Source: JANQIO01 sp043513815
Lineage (GTDB): Bacteria > Pseudomonadota > Gammaproteobacteria > Pseudomonadales > Halieaceae
Length of the DNA stretch: 64,000 nucleotides
Reading direction: 5' to 3'
Assembly (NCBI GenBank): GCA_043513815.1
Contig: CP121313.1
Coordinates: 2,666,001-2,730,000 of the forward strand
Positions 1 through 10,397 of this stretch are shown one piece after another. A model generated the notes under the pieces. It ran no database searches and was not told the DNA's origin. It saw nothing but the letters and a program-made list of their open reading frames with translations. Every line of letters begins with the position of its first letter. Within the stretch, counting starts at the first letter, position 1. A program made the translations under genes and the position numbers.

Positions 1-131
1 TGGACGTGCGCTACTGCTCGCGCCTGTTCGAACAGTTCGGCCTGTCTCACGCACCGGTCATCGAAAACGGGGAGATTCTGGGCATGGTGGACTATCCCGC
101 CCTGGTGCTGCGCGGACTGTCTGAGCTCTAG
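1..131 (+). CDS. C-terminal end of a CBS-domain protein (partial)
   Basis: The window opens inside a gene. Reading codons from base 3 gives 42 residues before a TAG at 129-131. The piece contains SHAPVIENGEILGMVDYPAL, which has the shape of the last strand-helix of a CBS domain (hydrophobic-P-V-x-x-G-x-hydrophobic-x-G-hydrophobic-V). CBS domains usually bind adenosyl nucleotides and regulate the protein or stand in pairs. Only the tail is visible, so the full protein cannot be named. It converges on the minus-strand nuclease gene 22 bases downstream. Confidence 0.55.
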   Translation, partial: DVRYCSRLFEQFGLSHAPVIENGEILGMVDYPALVLRGLSEL

Positions 132-153
132 CCGTTGTACCGCGCGCCGAGGG

Positions 154-1119
154 TTACCTGAAGCTCGCCTTGATGATGCCGTGGTCCGAGGTGTACTGGC
201 GCTTGTCGTCGATGTGGTCGTTGAGAATTTGTACCTCGTCGAGCTCCCAGACGCTGTCGGTGGAGTGTTCGAAGAACTCCTCCGACACCAGCACGTGGTC
301 AAGCACCCCGCGGTGGTTGCTGTACTCGTGGGTGTAGAACACATCGCGAAAGCTGCGCAGCTGCTCCAGGAACAGCGCACTGTAGAGCGACTTGTCGCCG
401 CCGCGTGAACGCCGGGTCATTCGTGGCTGATCGGAAAGGATATCAAGCGTATTGCTGAGCGGGTCGTCATTGAGGTCTCCCAGCACCACCGTCGGTGTGC
501 CCTGCCCCGCCATGTGATCGACCAACATCATCCGCAGTGCGGTCGCCTCTGCCGTGCGGCGAATGGTAGACAGCGCACTGCCCACCGCCTTGCGATGGGG
601 CGCTGCGATACTGGAGGTGCTGGCGGGCAGCTTTGATTTCAGGTGACAGGCGAATACGGTTACATCCGGCGTGTTGTCGTTCTCGTGTTGCAAAGTCGCC
701 TTGATAACGCTGCGGGAAAAGCGGGTGATGTTGACGGTGACCTCGTCATCCTCCCCGTCACCCTCATCCACCTTAACCAGCTGATCGAAGGGAAAGTCTT
801 TGATCACCTCAATGCTGCCGGCTATCGACCAGGGCTCCCTGACCACCAGCGCGTTGGCGATGTCATACCACTCGTCCTTGATGTAATGGGCGGTGTAATT
901 CTCGAGCCCGGGATGGCTCAACACATCGTCGAGGCAACTTCTGCTCCACAGTTCCTGTATCGCCAGCACATCGGCGTTCAGCTCCCGCAGCTTGTGGACC
1001 GTCCAGTCCCGCTGGAGGACATAATCCTCGTCGGAGACCGTGCTGCTGCCGCGGGTGCGCTTGCCGGCAGCCTGGAAGTTATAGAGATTGAAGGAAGCCA
1101 GGCTGATTGGGGCGGGCAT
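154..1119 (-). CDS. Endonuclease/exonuclease/phosphatase (EEP) family protein
   Basis: A 321-residue protein with the usual landmarks of the Mg-dependent EEP fold (DNase I, ExoIII, inositol phosphatase). LASFNLYNF is near the N-terminus. The metal-binding Glu is in VLAIQELW (about residue 56). HLKSK is mid-protein, GDLNDD carries the D-x-N pair, DHVLVS follows, and SDHGII closes the protein with the catalytic Asp-His. No signal peptide is obvious, so it is probably cytoplasmic. The family hydrolyses phosphodiesters, but the substrate here cannot be told from the sequence. An acidic insert (EGDGEDDE, about residue 120) is unusual. It stands alone, convergent with the CBS-protein gene. Confidence 0.8.
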   Translation of the reverse strand: MPAPISLASFNLYNFQAAGKRTRGSSTVSDEDYVLQRDWTVHKLRELNADVLAIQELWSRSCLDDVLSHPGLENYTAHYIKDEWYDIANALVVREPWSIAGSIEVIKDFPFDQLVKVDEGDGEDDEVTVNITRFSRSVIKATLQHENDNTPDVTVFACHLKSKLPASTSSIAAPHRKAVGSALSTIRRTAEATALRMMLVDHMAGQGTPTVVLGDLNDDPLSNTLDILSDQPRMTRRSRGGDKSLYSALFLEQLRSFRDVFYTHEYSNHRGVLDHVLVSEEFFEHSTDSVWELDEVQILNDHIDDKRQYTSDHGIIKASFR

Positions 1120-1468
1120 GTTTATCTCCAGAATGCTGCTGATTCACTTGCAGTGTAGCCGGAAAGGCGGCAGGGAAACCTATATGGTCAATTTGGGTCG
1201 ATAGTTGAGTAGAGGACTGATCTAGCTCCCAGGTGCGGCGAGCGAACCAAAACCCCGCTACGCGCTAATCGCCGTCGAAGAAATCTATACAAAAAGGCAG
1301 ATTGCGGCCTGACATACACTGATGCTGCCAGGGGAGATGTGGCGGCCAGGGGAGCACTGATTAATGCTTACAGCCTGGGTAGATTCATCACCTTTCGAGG
1401 CGCAAACGATACGCTGGCCCCAAAGTCCGGAAAAGTAGTTACTGATTTCAGAACAGCAAAAAAGCAAG
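1120..1468. other. Intergenic stretch without a recognised gene
   Basis: About 350 bases lie between the start of the EEP gene and the end of the large lipoprotein gene, both on the minus strand. I find no convincing ORF, tRNA or strong hairpin-plus-T-run. The promoter of the EEP gene should lie near 1120-1200. Composition looks more AT-rich than the flanking housekeeping genes. Confidence 0.5.
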
Positions 1469-3904
1469 CTACAGGGAGAAGGGGTCACCCGACGGCAATT
1501 CGTCTAGAAGAAAGTCCCAGTCGTCGCGTTTTTCGGTTTCCAGCAGTCGCACAGCGCGTGGCGCCAGACCGAAATCTGTAAATAAATCCAGCTCGAGAAC
1601 GTAGAGCTTTCTGTGTCCCCGCTCTACGGTATTGGCCACCTGGTAGACAAGCACATCTCGACCCGGAATGTCAGCTATATCCGAGGGCGTATCGACATTC
1701 GTAGCACCAATATGCAGCTGACCATCTTCCAACGACCACGCCTGCTCCTCTAGCACCAGCACATCGTCCAAAACACCATCATCATCGTTGTCCAGTTGAT
1801 AGCTCTGGTGACGGAAAGCCTGCCGAGAATCCTGGCCTGATGCCAGCTCCCATCCGGAAACACCGGGAATTAGCGGCAATCCATTGACCGTATCAAGAAC
1901 GAATACCGGCAGCGAATCCAGTTTCAGCCAGTAGCTGCCCTCGCGATTGACGATACTTCGCTCGGTAAAACCACCTGGCCTGTCGCCGCGAACGAACACA
2001 CGGTAACCAACAGTTCGACTCACGCCATCGGTCGACTCCAGCAAGACACCATACTCCAGACCGCTTCTATGCAGAATCGACACCCTCTGGGTCCAACCAT
2101 CTGCGTACTCAATAAGCAGGTCACCGTCCAATACCGCCCAGGACGCAACAGTCCTGGAGATTGTACCGGTCGCCGTCCCCGCGCTGTCCGAGTCAGCCGC
2201 AAAATCGATAATGTCAGGTTGGATATATACGGAACCTGCACTGAACGAGCCGTCTTCTACCGGGGGGTAGTGAACATGTCCCAACCAGCGACCAGGGACG
2301 CATACAGTTCCATCGCCAGCGTAGCACTGCTCGGAAAACTCAAGTCCTGCCGACGTACCGGCAGACACCATCGACTCCACACGGTAGCTGGTACGGGTAC
2401 TTGGAGGAAATTCCAACACCTCGCCAGTAGTATAGGTAAGCACTACGGGATCATATTCGTGGCGATAAGCATCCTCTATCAGCACGAAATCAGTCCCCGA
2501 GCCAGCGATAAGCCGGCTCAACCGAGTGGCTTCCAGCTGACGGCTGTTTCCGACTGGGACAGGTTCTCCCCGCGCCTCTTGCTCCAGTCGCAGCGCCTCA
2601 CGCTGCTCGTCAGTGGCAGTGGGTGGCACACCCAGAAGCAGAAACCCGATGACGGGCTCGCTGACCTGGGTATAGGTCATGAGTAAACTGCCGCCCTCTT
2701 CCGACCAGTTGTAAAGATCGACTGCAGACTTGGGCGACCGCGAATGATCGTCTCCCTCTGGCAGCGCATCGATTACGTTAAAGCTAATTCCATTCACAAG
2801 CGAACCGATTAACCGACTGCGCTGCCCTTTTCCATCGCCAGCTTCAAACTCGTAAACCTCGCCGCTGCGCTGGATACTTCCGTGCTGTAACCCTGAGACA
2901 GACACATATTGCATTGAAACGCCTGAAGCAAAGCCTTCTGATTCACGCTGAATTACACCCAACGATGATTCGGTAACAGCCTCTAACGCAGGATCGCAGG
3001 CCTTGGCGGCCATAAGAATAGTTGTTGTCAGTGCGTCACTCTGGGCGATTGCATCTGCGCTCTCGGCATGAACACCCAGCTCACAGGTTGCTTCAGTCGC
3101 CCACAATTCGATCGCAACCGATCGATCCAACAGCGTGCCCGGTAGCACTTGCAGCTCCGCAGCCCGCAGCTCGCTGGAACTGGCCGGCGTACGACCACTA
3201 TTGGCGCCGCGCAGCAAAGCCAGGTGCGCTGTACTCACGGCATTTACTGAATAGCGATGCTCGGCAACCAGCTCCTTCGCAGGACCCAGTAGACGCGTAT
3301 AGGTGATTTCCCTCCCATCTACAGGATTCTCACCGATGACAGAAACGAGGACTAGATCCGCGGGATTAGGTGCGCTGAAATTCAAGTCAAACTGGCCGGC
3401 TGAATTCGCTGGCGCAAAGTAAAGCCGACCACCAACGTCTACCCGAATAGTGGCATTGGGAATCGGTGTGACACCCTGCAATAGATTCTCCGGTTCGAGG
3501 CAAACTGGCTGGCCGCCCAGTTCTGTATCGTTGCCACACTGAAAAAGCGGTTCTAGCATGAAGCTGGTATCAGACCGCAATAGAGCCAGTGATCCGGGGT
3601 TTCCGAAAAAGGCCTGGGTCGATATCGGGCAGGGGCCAGTCCGACCGCCGCACAAAAACGAAGGTGCACGGCGCCAACCCTGAAACTGGTACCCCTCTTC
3701 AGGAACCGCCATGAAGGTCTCATTGAAAAGCGCATCGTCGATATCGACTTCGCATTGCTGTCCTGCCGCGCAGGATATTGAACCAGACTGGGAGACAACA
3801 GCACCCCCCTGGGGTGCCAAAATTGTAATCTTACAGCCAACAAGCAAAGTGGCGACGACGACAACCAGAGAATGGCGTAGATGTTCCGCCCGTAAATTAC
3901 ACAT
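1469..3904 (-). CDS. Large predicted lipoprotein with an N-terminal cysteine-rich domain
   Basis: An 811-residue exported protein. The N-terminus has a hydrophobic stretch (VVVVATLLVGC) ending in a lipobox, so acylation at Cys24 is likely. Residues of about 25-125 resemble the divergent cell-surface repeat with a GxVxSxxGxIxC...F...P..GYxFxGW pattern and several Cys pairs, which is common in proteobacterial secreted proteins. The rest is beta-rich and I cannot assign it. A short DNDDDGVLDD stretch (about residue 700) looks like a Ca-binding loop. The protein is probably anchored in the outer membrane. By eye its base composition is less GC-rich than that of neighbouring genes, which would suit an accessory gene. 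Function unknown. Confidence 0.75.
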   Translation of the reverse strand: MCNLRAEHLRHSLVVVVATLLVGCKITILAPQGGAVVSQSGSISCAAGQQCEVDIDDALFNETFMAVPEEGYQFQGWRRAPSFLCGGRTGPCPISTQAFFGNPGSLALLRSDTSFMLEPLFQCGNDTELGGQPVCLEPENLLQGVTPIPNATIRVDVGGRLYFAPANSAGQFDLNFSAPNPADLVLVSVIGENPVDGREITYTRLLGPAKELVAEHRYSVNAVSTAHLALLRGANSGRTPASSSELRAAELQVLPGTLLDRSVAIELWATEATCELGVHAESADAIAQSDALTTTILMAAKACDPALEAVTESSLGVIQRESEGFASGVSMQYVSVSGLQHGSIQRSGEVYEFEAGDGKGQRSRLIGSLVNGISFNVIDALPEGDDHSRSPKSAVDLYNWSEEGGSLLMTYTQVSEPVIGFLLLGVPPTATDEQREALRLEQEARGEPVPVGNSRQLEATRLSRLIAGSGTDFVLIEDAYRHEYDPVVLTYTTGEVLEFPPSTRTSYRVESMVSAGTSAGLEFSEQCYAGDGTVCVPGRWLGHVHYPPVEDGSFSAGSVYIQPDIIDFAADSDSAGTATGTISRTVASWAVLDGDLLIEYADGWTQRVSILHRSGLEYGVLLESTDGVSRTVGYRVFVRGDRPGGFTERSIVNREGSYWLKLDSLPVFVLDTVNGLPLIPGVSGWELASGQDSRQAFRHQSYQLDNDDDGVLDDVLVLEEQAWSLEDGQLHIGATNVDTPSDIADIPGRDVLVYQVANTVERGHRKLYVLELDLFTDFGLAPRAVRLLETEKRDDWDFLLDELPSGDPFSL

Positions 3905-4033
3905 AGCTCATGCCGCTGCCGGTCTAGCTGGGCATAGCCTCGCTCAAATTACACTCTGTGGCAACCAGGGTGTGCTGGCGCGCTGCGGGCGTCTTGAATA
4001 GGCCTTAGGTGGCAGCGTCAGGGGCGGATTGAT

Positions 4034-4133
4034 GATTACGGCCTGGGGACCGTAATCACCCCTTCGGGGCGCGGTCGCTTTGCTCCCGCGTCCAACATGC
4101 TCCTGTGGTCGCATGTTGTCGAACAGCGGTTCG
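4034..4133. other. Cluster of five consecutive short inverted repeats
   Basis: Five perfect hairpins sit head to tail in 100 bases. GATTACGG/CCGTAATC is at 4034-4057, CCCC/GGGG at 4059-4069, CGCGG/CCGCG at 4070-4090, AACATGC/GCATGTT at 4094-4117, and CGAAC/GTTCG at 4120-4133. They lie between the upstream end of the lipoprotein gene and the terminator beyond tRNA-Val. No ORF explains them. They could be a structured leader, a small RNA, or the scar of an inserted element. The last hairpin (GCGGTTCGAATC) resembles a tRNA T-arm, but its stem does not fold as one. Confidence 0.45.
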
Positions 4134-4154
4134 AATCTGACACCTGCTCCCCCC

Positions 4155-4195
4155 AAACAAAAAAGCCCACCCCGGACGGGGTGGGCTTTTTTGTT

Positions 4196-4196
<1 letters not shown>
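4155..4196. terminator. Bidirectional intrinsic terminator beyond tRNA-Val
   Basis: A perfect inverted repeat with 19-bp arms (4155-4173 and 4178-4196) and a 4-base loop GGAC. The GC-rich core GCCCACCCC is flanked by A6 on one side and T6 on the other, so it works as an intrinsic terminator on both strands. On the minus strand it follows the CCA end of tRNA-Val directly. Confidence 0.9.
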
Positions 4197-4272
<76 letters not shown>

Positions 4273-4298
4273 GTTGTTCAGGGCGGCGATTATATAGA

Positions 4299-6336
<2,038 letters not shown>

Positions 6337-6417
6337 TGAGGCTCGCAGGGCTGGCACGGAAACCCTGCATTATCGGCGATTTGGCGGCGGATGGCATGTC
6401 AGCCGGCAAAATCGTTG

Positions 6418-7485
6418 TCAGGTGACAGGCACCACCCAGTCGAAGGGGTCTTCACGGTCGCCGTACTGGATACCCATCAGCTCATTGAACAGGCGCTGGG
6501 CCACCGGGCCGGTCTGACCGCCGTTGATCTCGTATTCCTTGTCCTGCATGGCGATCAGGCTCACCGGGGAGACCACCGCGGCGGTACCGCAGCCGAATAC
6601 CTCAGTGATCTTGCCGCTGGCAATATCGGCGATGATGTCGTTGATATCCAGCCGTGCTTCCTCAACCTGGTAGCCCAGGGTGGGCGCCAGCTTGAGCAGG
6701 GAATCCCGGGTAATGCCGGGCAGGATGGAGCCGCTCAGGGTCGGTGTGCGGATCAGGCTGCCATCGTAGACGAAGCAGATATTCATGGCCCCCACTTCCT
6801 CGACGTGGCGGCCCTCTACGGCGTCCAGCCACAGCACCTGGGTATAGCCCTTCCTGGCCGCCGCCTCACTGCAATACAGGCTCGCGGCGTAGTTGCCACC
6901 GGTCTTGGCCTCTCCGACCCCGCCTTTCACGGCGCGGCGGTACTCGTGGGATACATACACCGACACTGGCGCGAAGCCCTGCGGGTAGTAGGGGCCGGCG
7001 GGGCCGGTAATGATGAAGTGCATATAACTGGCAGCCGCGCCCAGTCCCAGCCTGGGCGTGGTGGCAATCATGGTCGGGCGGATATAAAGGGACGAGCCCT
7101 CGTCGCCGGGCACCCAGGCACTGTCGACACTGACCAGCTGCTTCATGGCCTCCACATGGAATTCCGCATCCACTTCAGGCATGACCATGCGGTGGGCAGA
7201 ACGATTGAAACGCGCGGCGTTGGCGTCGGGCCGAAACAGGTTGATGCCACCGTCCTTGCGCCGATAGGCCTTGAGACCCTCGAAAATCTCCTGGCTGTAA
7301 TGCAGCACTGCGGCCGCCGGGTGCAGCGAGAGGTCCGCAAAGGGCTTGATCTGGGCCTCGTGCCAGCCCTGCCCCGCGTCGTAGACCTGGGTAAACATGT
7401 GGTCGGCGAACCCGGTGCCAAAGGAGTATTGCGCCGGGCAGCGGCCGCGCTCGGCCTCGGGAAGCGCCTTGATCTGGATGGTCAT
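6418..7485 (-). CDS. ilvE: Branched-chain amino acid aminotransferase (class IV, PLP)
   Basis: At 355 residues this is the longer type II BCAT form. It catalyses the last step of leucine, isoleucine and valine synthesis (and the first of their breakdown) by transamination with glutamate. Visible landmarks are LHYSQEIFEGLKAYR (about residue 62), the PLP-lysine region GEAKTGGNYAASL (about residue 190), EVGAMNICFVY, LPGITRDSLL, and EVFGCGTAAVV near the C-terminus, which contacts cofactor phosphate. Cytoplasmic. It sits between uvrB and purU on the same strand as a probable single-gene unit. Confidence 0.93.
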   Translation of the reverse strand: MTIQIKALPEAERGRCPAQYSFGTGFADHMFTQVYDAGQGWHEAQIKPFADLSLHPAAAVLHYSQEIFEGLKAYRRKDGGINLFRPDANAARFNRSAHRMVMPEVDAEFHVEAMKQLVSVDSAWVPGDEGSSLYIRPTMIATTPRLGLGAAASYMHFIITGPAGPYYPQGFAPVSVYVSHEYRRAVKGGVGEAKTGGNYAASLYCSEAAARKGYTQVLWLDAVEGRHVEEVGAMNICFVYDGSLIRTPTLSGSILPGITRDSLLKLAPTLGYQVEEARLDINDIIADIASGKITEVFGCGTAAVVSPVSLIAMQDKEYEINGGQTGPVAQRLFNELMGIQYGDREDPFDWVVPVT

Positions 7486-7572
7486 TGCCTGCCTGTGTGT
7501 TCGCTATGCTCTAGGGACTACCGATGTTACCGGCCAACACCATGGTGCACCAGCCGGACAGATCAATCTGGC

Positions 7573-8448
7573 CTAAAGAATCACCGTACGCTGGCCATTG
7601 AGCTGTACCCGGTCCTCACAGTGCAAACGCACGGCGTGGGACAGTGCGGTGGCCTCGGTGTCATGCCCCAGCTGGATCATCTGCTCGACGGTCACCTCGT
7701 GGTCAATGGGCCTGACCTCCTGGGAGATGATGGGTCCCTCATCCAGGTCCGAGGTGACATAGTGCGCGGTGGCGCCAATCACCTTTACGCCTCGCTCGTA
7801 GGCCTGGTGGTAGGGCCTGGCGCCCTTGAAGCCCGGCAGGAAAGAGTGGTGGATATTGATCGCCCTGCCCTGCAGCTTCCCGCACAGATCGTTGGAAAGA
7901 ATCTGCATGTAGCGGGCCAACACCAGCAAATCGACCTGTAGCTCATCCATGACGCCCAGTATCTGCGCCTCCTGTTCGGGCTTGGTGTCCGGGGTGACGG
8001 GCAGGTGGTAATACGGCAGGCCATACCACTCGGTCATGGACTGGCAGTCCGGGTGGTTGCTGACCACACCGACGACATGGGCCGGCAGGGCGCCGGAACG
8101 CCATTTATTCAGCAGCACGCTCAGGCAGTGGTCGTATTTCGACACGGCCACCAGCACCCGCGGCAGCTCGGTTTCGCAGCGCAACTGGTAGCTGGCCCGA
8201 AAATCCTCGGCGAAGGCCTCGAAACTGGCGCGAAACTCCTCAATGGACACCGTCATCTGGCGGTCGTCGAACACGCAGCGCAGGTGGAAAGTCCCAGTCA
8301 CCGGGTCGGAATAGTTGGAAATCTCGGTAATAAAGGCGCAGGCATCCAGCAGCACCCCGGTGGAGCGCGCCACCACGCCAATGCGATCGGGGCACTGAAA
8401 CGAGAGAATATAGCGCTGCGCATCCGCGCCGGGAGCGGCCTGGTTCAT
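7573..8448 (-). CDS. purU: Formyltetrahydrofolate deformylase
   Basis: At 291 residues it has the standard PurU layout. An N-terminal ACT domain (about residues 8-90, starting YILSFQCPDRIGVVAR) is followed by a formyl-transferase domain. The active-site signatures are INIHHSFLPGFKGARPYHQA with the catalytic His, and TSDLDEGPIISQEV with the catalytic Asp. It hydrolyses 10-formyl-THF to formate and THF, feeding formate to PurT and balancing one-carbon pools. The ACT domain normally senses glycine/methionine. It is separated from ilvE by about 87 bases. Confidence 0.93.
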   Translation of the reverse strand: MNQAAPGADAQRYILSFQCPDRIGVVARSTGVLLDACAFITEISNYSDPVTGTFHLRCVFDDRQMTVSIEEFRASFEAFAEDFRASYQLRCETELPRVLVAVSKYDHCLSVLLNKWRSGALPAHVVGVVSNHPDCQSMTEWYGLPYYHLPVTPDTKPEQEAQILGVMDELQVDLLVLARYMQILSNDLCGKLQGRAINIHHSFLPGFKGARPYHQAYERGVKVIGATAHYVTSDLDEGPIISQEVRPIDHEVTVEQMIQLGHDTEATALSHAVRLHCEDRVQLNGQRTVIL

Positions 8449-8582
8449 GGGATATTCACCTTGGTCAAACCCCGATCATTCGCGATCAGGCGCCCCGCCG
8501 TCAACCGGGCCTACAGGCCCCGAATTTGCGGTTGACCACCGTGGGGTGGATCATTAATATACGCGGCCTCCAACGAGATCAT

Positions 8583-8658
8583 TCCGCCTTAGCTCAGTTG
8601 GTAGAGCAACTGACTGTTAATCAGTGGGTCGCTGGTTCGAGCCCAGCAGGCGGAGCCA
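8583..8658 (+). tRNA. tRNA-Asn (anticodon GTT)
   Basis: A complete 76-base tRNA. Acceptor TCCGCCT pairs with AGGCGGA, with discriminator G and encoded CCA. The D-arm is GCTCAGTTGGTAGAGC, the anticodon arm CTGAC-TGTTAAT-CAGTG contains GTT, and the T-loop is GGTTCGAGCCC. It is followed at once by an intrinsic terminator. Confidence 0.95.
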
Positions 8659-8665
8659 TACACAG

Positions 8666-8700
8666 AAAAAGGGCCCCTCATCCGAGGGGCCCTTTTTTTG
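8666..8700 (+). terminator. Intrinsic terminator of tRNA-Asn
   Basis: The stem GGGCCCCTC/GAGGGGCCC with loop ATCC is preceded by A5 and followed by T7. It lies 8 bases past the CCA of tRNA-Asn. The A/T flanks make it usable in both directions, so it can also end the minus-strand regulator gene, whose stop is at 8767. Confidence 0.92.
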
Positions 8701-8766
8701 TGTCCGCCTGCTGGGCGCAGGCCTCAGACAAATGCTATCGCTTAGAATGTGTATGCTCTGTAGAAC

Positions 8767-10233
8767 TCAGTCTGCCGAAGTGGGCCTCTTTACCCCGAGC
8801 TGCTTCATTCGATAGGCCAGAGTCGACGGCTTGATACCCAGCAACTCTGCCGCCCCGCCCTCACCCGAAACGCGCCAGTCAGCTGCTGCCAGGGCAGTGC
8901 GCAGGTTCTCCCTCTCCAGCTGGGTCATTTCCTCCTCGGTGAGAAACTCGCCTGCATCACGCTCCCGCTCTGATGTTGCCTCCGCCTTCGCAGACGGCAG
9001 AACCAGGTCCAGGCGCAGGCGTTTTCCGCTGGAGAGAATGACCGCGCGCTCAATGACGTTTTTCAGCTCCCTCACATTGCCGGGCCAGTCGTGCGCTTTC
9101 AGGCTGGCGAGTTGCTGCCTTGTAATAAGTGGCGCCCCCTTACGCAGCTCAGCACAGGCCAGTTCGACGAAGTGTTGTGCCAGTTCCCCGATGTCACTGC
9201 TGCGATCACGCAAGGGCGGGACCTCGATAGGGAACACACTCAGACGATAGAACAGGTCCTCTCGAAATCTTCCTGCCCTGACTTCTGCCGCGAGGTCCCG
9301 GTTGGTCGCCGCCACCACCCGAACATCGACACGGATGGTCTCGTCATCCCCCACCCGCTCGAATTCATGTTCCTGTAATGCGCGTAGCAGCTTGCCCTGC
9401 TGGGAGAGGGGTATCTCGCCCACCTCGTCGAGGAACAGGGTGCCACCGTCAGCCAGTTCCAGCCTCCCCACCCGGTCCCTGTGCGCGCCCGTGAAGGCAC
9501 CCTTCACATGACCGAAGAATTCGGATTCAAACAGCTCGGATGGAATCGATGCACAGTTCACTTTTACCAGGGGCGCATCGGCGCGAGGACTCTGATCGTG
9601 AATCACCAGCGCAACACCTTCCTTACCGACGCCGGATTCACCCTGGATGAGCACGCTGGCAGGCGTCTGCGCCACGGCTTCGATCTGCGCCAGCGTGCGC
9701 CGAAGAGCCTCGCTTGAGCCGACGATGCCGCGATAACGCATCTCACTTCGCAATTCGTCGCGCAGGTAGTCACGCTCCTGCTCAAGCTGCTCCTTGAGCG
9801 CGCTGATTTCGTGAAATGCGCGTTCGCGTTCCTCTTCCAGCCGCTGTCTTTCCGAAATATCCCGGAACACCACCACGGCGCCCACTACCTCACCCCGCTC
9901 CTCTATCGGTGTGCTGGTGTACTGCACAGGGATCGCACTGCCGTTGGCATGCCAGAAAACCTCGTCATCACGCTCGTGCACAACGCCGTCTCTGAGTGCC
10001 TCGTAGATAGGACACTCTTCACGCGGGTAGGGGCTGCCATCGGGGTGGGAATGGTGGTGAATATCGTGCAGCGGAGAACCGATGATCTCCTGCGCGGTCC
10101 AGCCAAGAATTCTTACCGCCGCCTCATTTACAAAGGTGCCGTGCCCCTCTCTGTCCAGCCCGTATACGCCCTCACCCAATGCGCCGAGTATCAGCGCATG
10201 GGGTATGTCCGCGTCGACCTTGACATCAGCCAT
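8767..10233 (-). CDS. PAS-domain sigma-54 enhancer-binding transcriptional activator
   Basis: About 488 residues from ATG at 10233, chosen because GAGGA precedes it at good spacing; an upstream ATG at 10272 lies inside the operator dyads. It has three domains. An N-terminal PAS sensor (about residues 15-125) contains an unusual HDIHHHSHPDGSPYPREECPIY stretch rich in His plus a Cys. A coiled coil follows. The AAA+ sigma-54 domain has Walker A GESGVGKE, the GAFTGA loop that touches sigma-54, Walker B GGTLFLDEVGE and the sensor region FREDLFYRLSVF. A C-terminal Fis-type helix-turn-helix ends GGAAELLGIKPSTLAYRMKQLG. It activates sigma-54 promoters in response to a signal at the PAS domain. It is divergent from a sigma-54 promoter and a four-gene operon, its obvious target. 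Confidence 0.93.
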   Translation of the reverse strand: MADVKVDADIPHALILGALGEGVYGLDREGHGTFVNEAAVRILGWTAQEIIGSPLHDIHHHSHPDGSPYPREECPIYEALRDGVVHERDDEVFWHANGSAIPVQYTSTPIEERGEVVGAVVVFRDISERQRLEEERERAFHEISALKEQLEQERDYLRDELRSEMRYRGIVGSSEALRRTLAQIEAVAQTPASVLIQGESGVGKEGVALVIHDQSPRADAPLVKVNCASIPSELFESEFFGHVKGAFTGAHRDRVGRLELADGGTLFLDEVGEIPLSQQGKLLRALQEHEFERVGDDETIRVDVRVVAATNRDLAAEVRAGRFREDLFYRLSVFPIEVPPLRDRSSDIGELAQHFVELACAELRKGAPLITRQQLASLKAHDWPGNVRELKNVIERAVILSSGKRLRLDLVLPSAKAEATSERERDAGEFLTEEEMTQLERENLRTALAAADWRVSGEGGAAELLGIKPSTLAYRMKQLGVKRPTSAD

Positions 10234-10243
10234 AACCGCATCC

Positions 10244-10299
10244 TCGCAAAAAGTTGTGACAATGGAACACAATTATTTGTGTTTCGCAACTTTTTGCGA
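10244..10299. promoter_or_regulatory. Three 16-bp operator dyads, likely activator-binding sites (UAS)
   Basis: Three palindromes share the form NNRCAA-N4-TTGYNN. Site 1, at 10244-10259, is TCGCAA-AAAG-TTGTGA. Site 2, at 10267-10282, is ACACAA-TTAT-TTGTGT. Site 3, at 10284-10299, is TCGCAA-CTTT-TTGCGA and is perfect. The first and third also form one 12-bp-arm inverted repeat. Centres lie about 120, 97 and 80 bases upstream of the start expected from the sigma-54 promoter, the usual distance for an enhancer-binding protein. They also lie 10-65 bases upstream of the regulator gene, so autoregulation is likely. Confidence 0.8.
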
Positions 10300-10343
10300 C
10301 CATCAATAAACTCTATGTCGTTGTATTTAAACAATAAATATTG

Positions 10344-10360
10344 TTGGCACGGTTTCTGCT
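10344..10360 (+). promoter_or_regulatory. Sigma-54 (-24/-12) promoter of the DUF1348 operon
   Basis: TTGGCACGGTTTCTGCT matches the RpoN consensus TTGGCACG-N4-TTGCT with one change (CTGC for TTGC). The invariant GG (10346-10347) and GC (10358-10359) are spaced exactly 10 bases apart. Transcription should begin near 10371, inside a perfect 7-bp-arm dyad CGGTTGT/ACAACCG at 10365-10385, and 27 bases before the first ATG of the operon. Confidence 0.87.
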
Positions 10361-10397
10361 CTATCGGTTGTGTCACAGACAACCGGCAGTTAACAAG

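Noticed and set aside
1285..1488. Small ORF in the gap before the lipoprotein gene
   Set aside because: No start signal and no protein-like composition.
4034..4133. Integron attC site
   Set aside because: No RYYYAAC/GTTRRRY pair with the proper spacing, and no integrase in the window.
4100..4160. A second, degenerate tRNA beside tRNA-Val (GGTTCGAATC ... CCCCCCA)
   Set aside because: The T-arm-like piece pairs as a different hairpin, and no acceptor, D or anticodon arm can be folded.
6391..7941. 516-codon plus-strand ORF over ilvE and purU
   Set aside because: Antisense to two well-identified genes.
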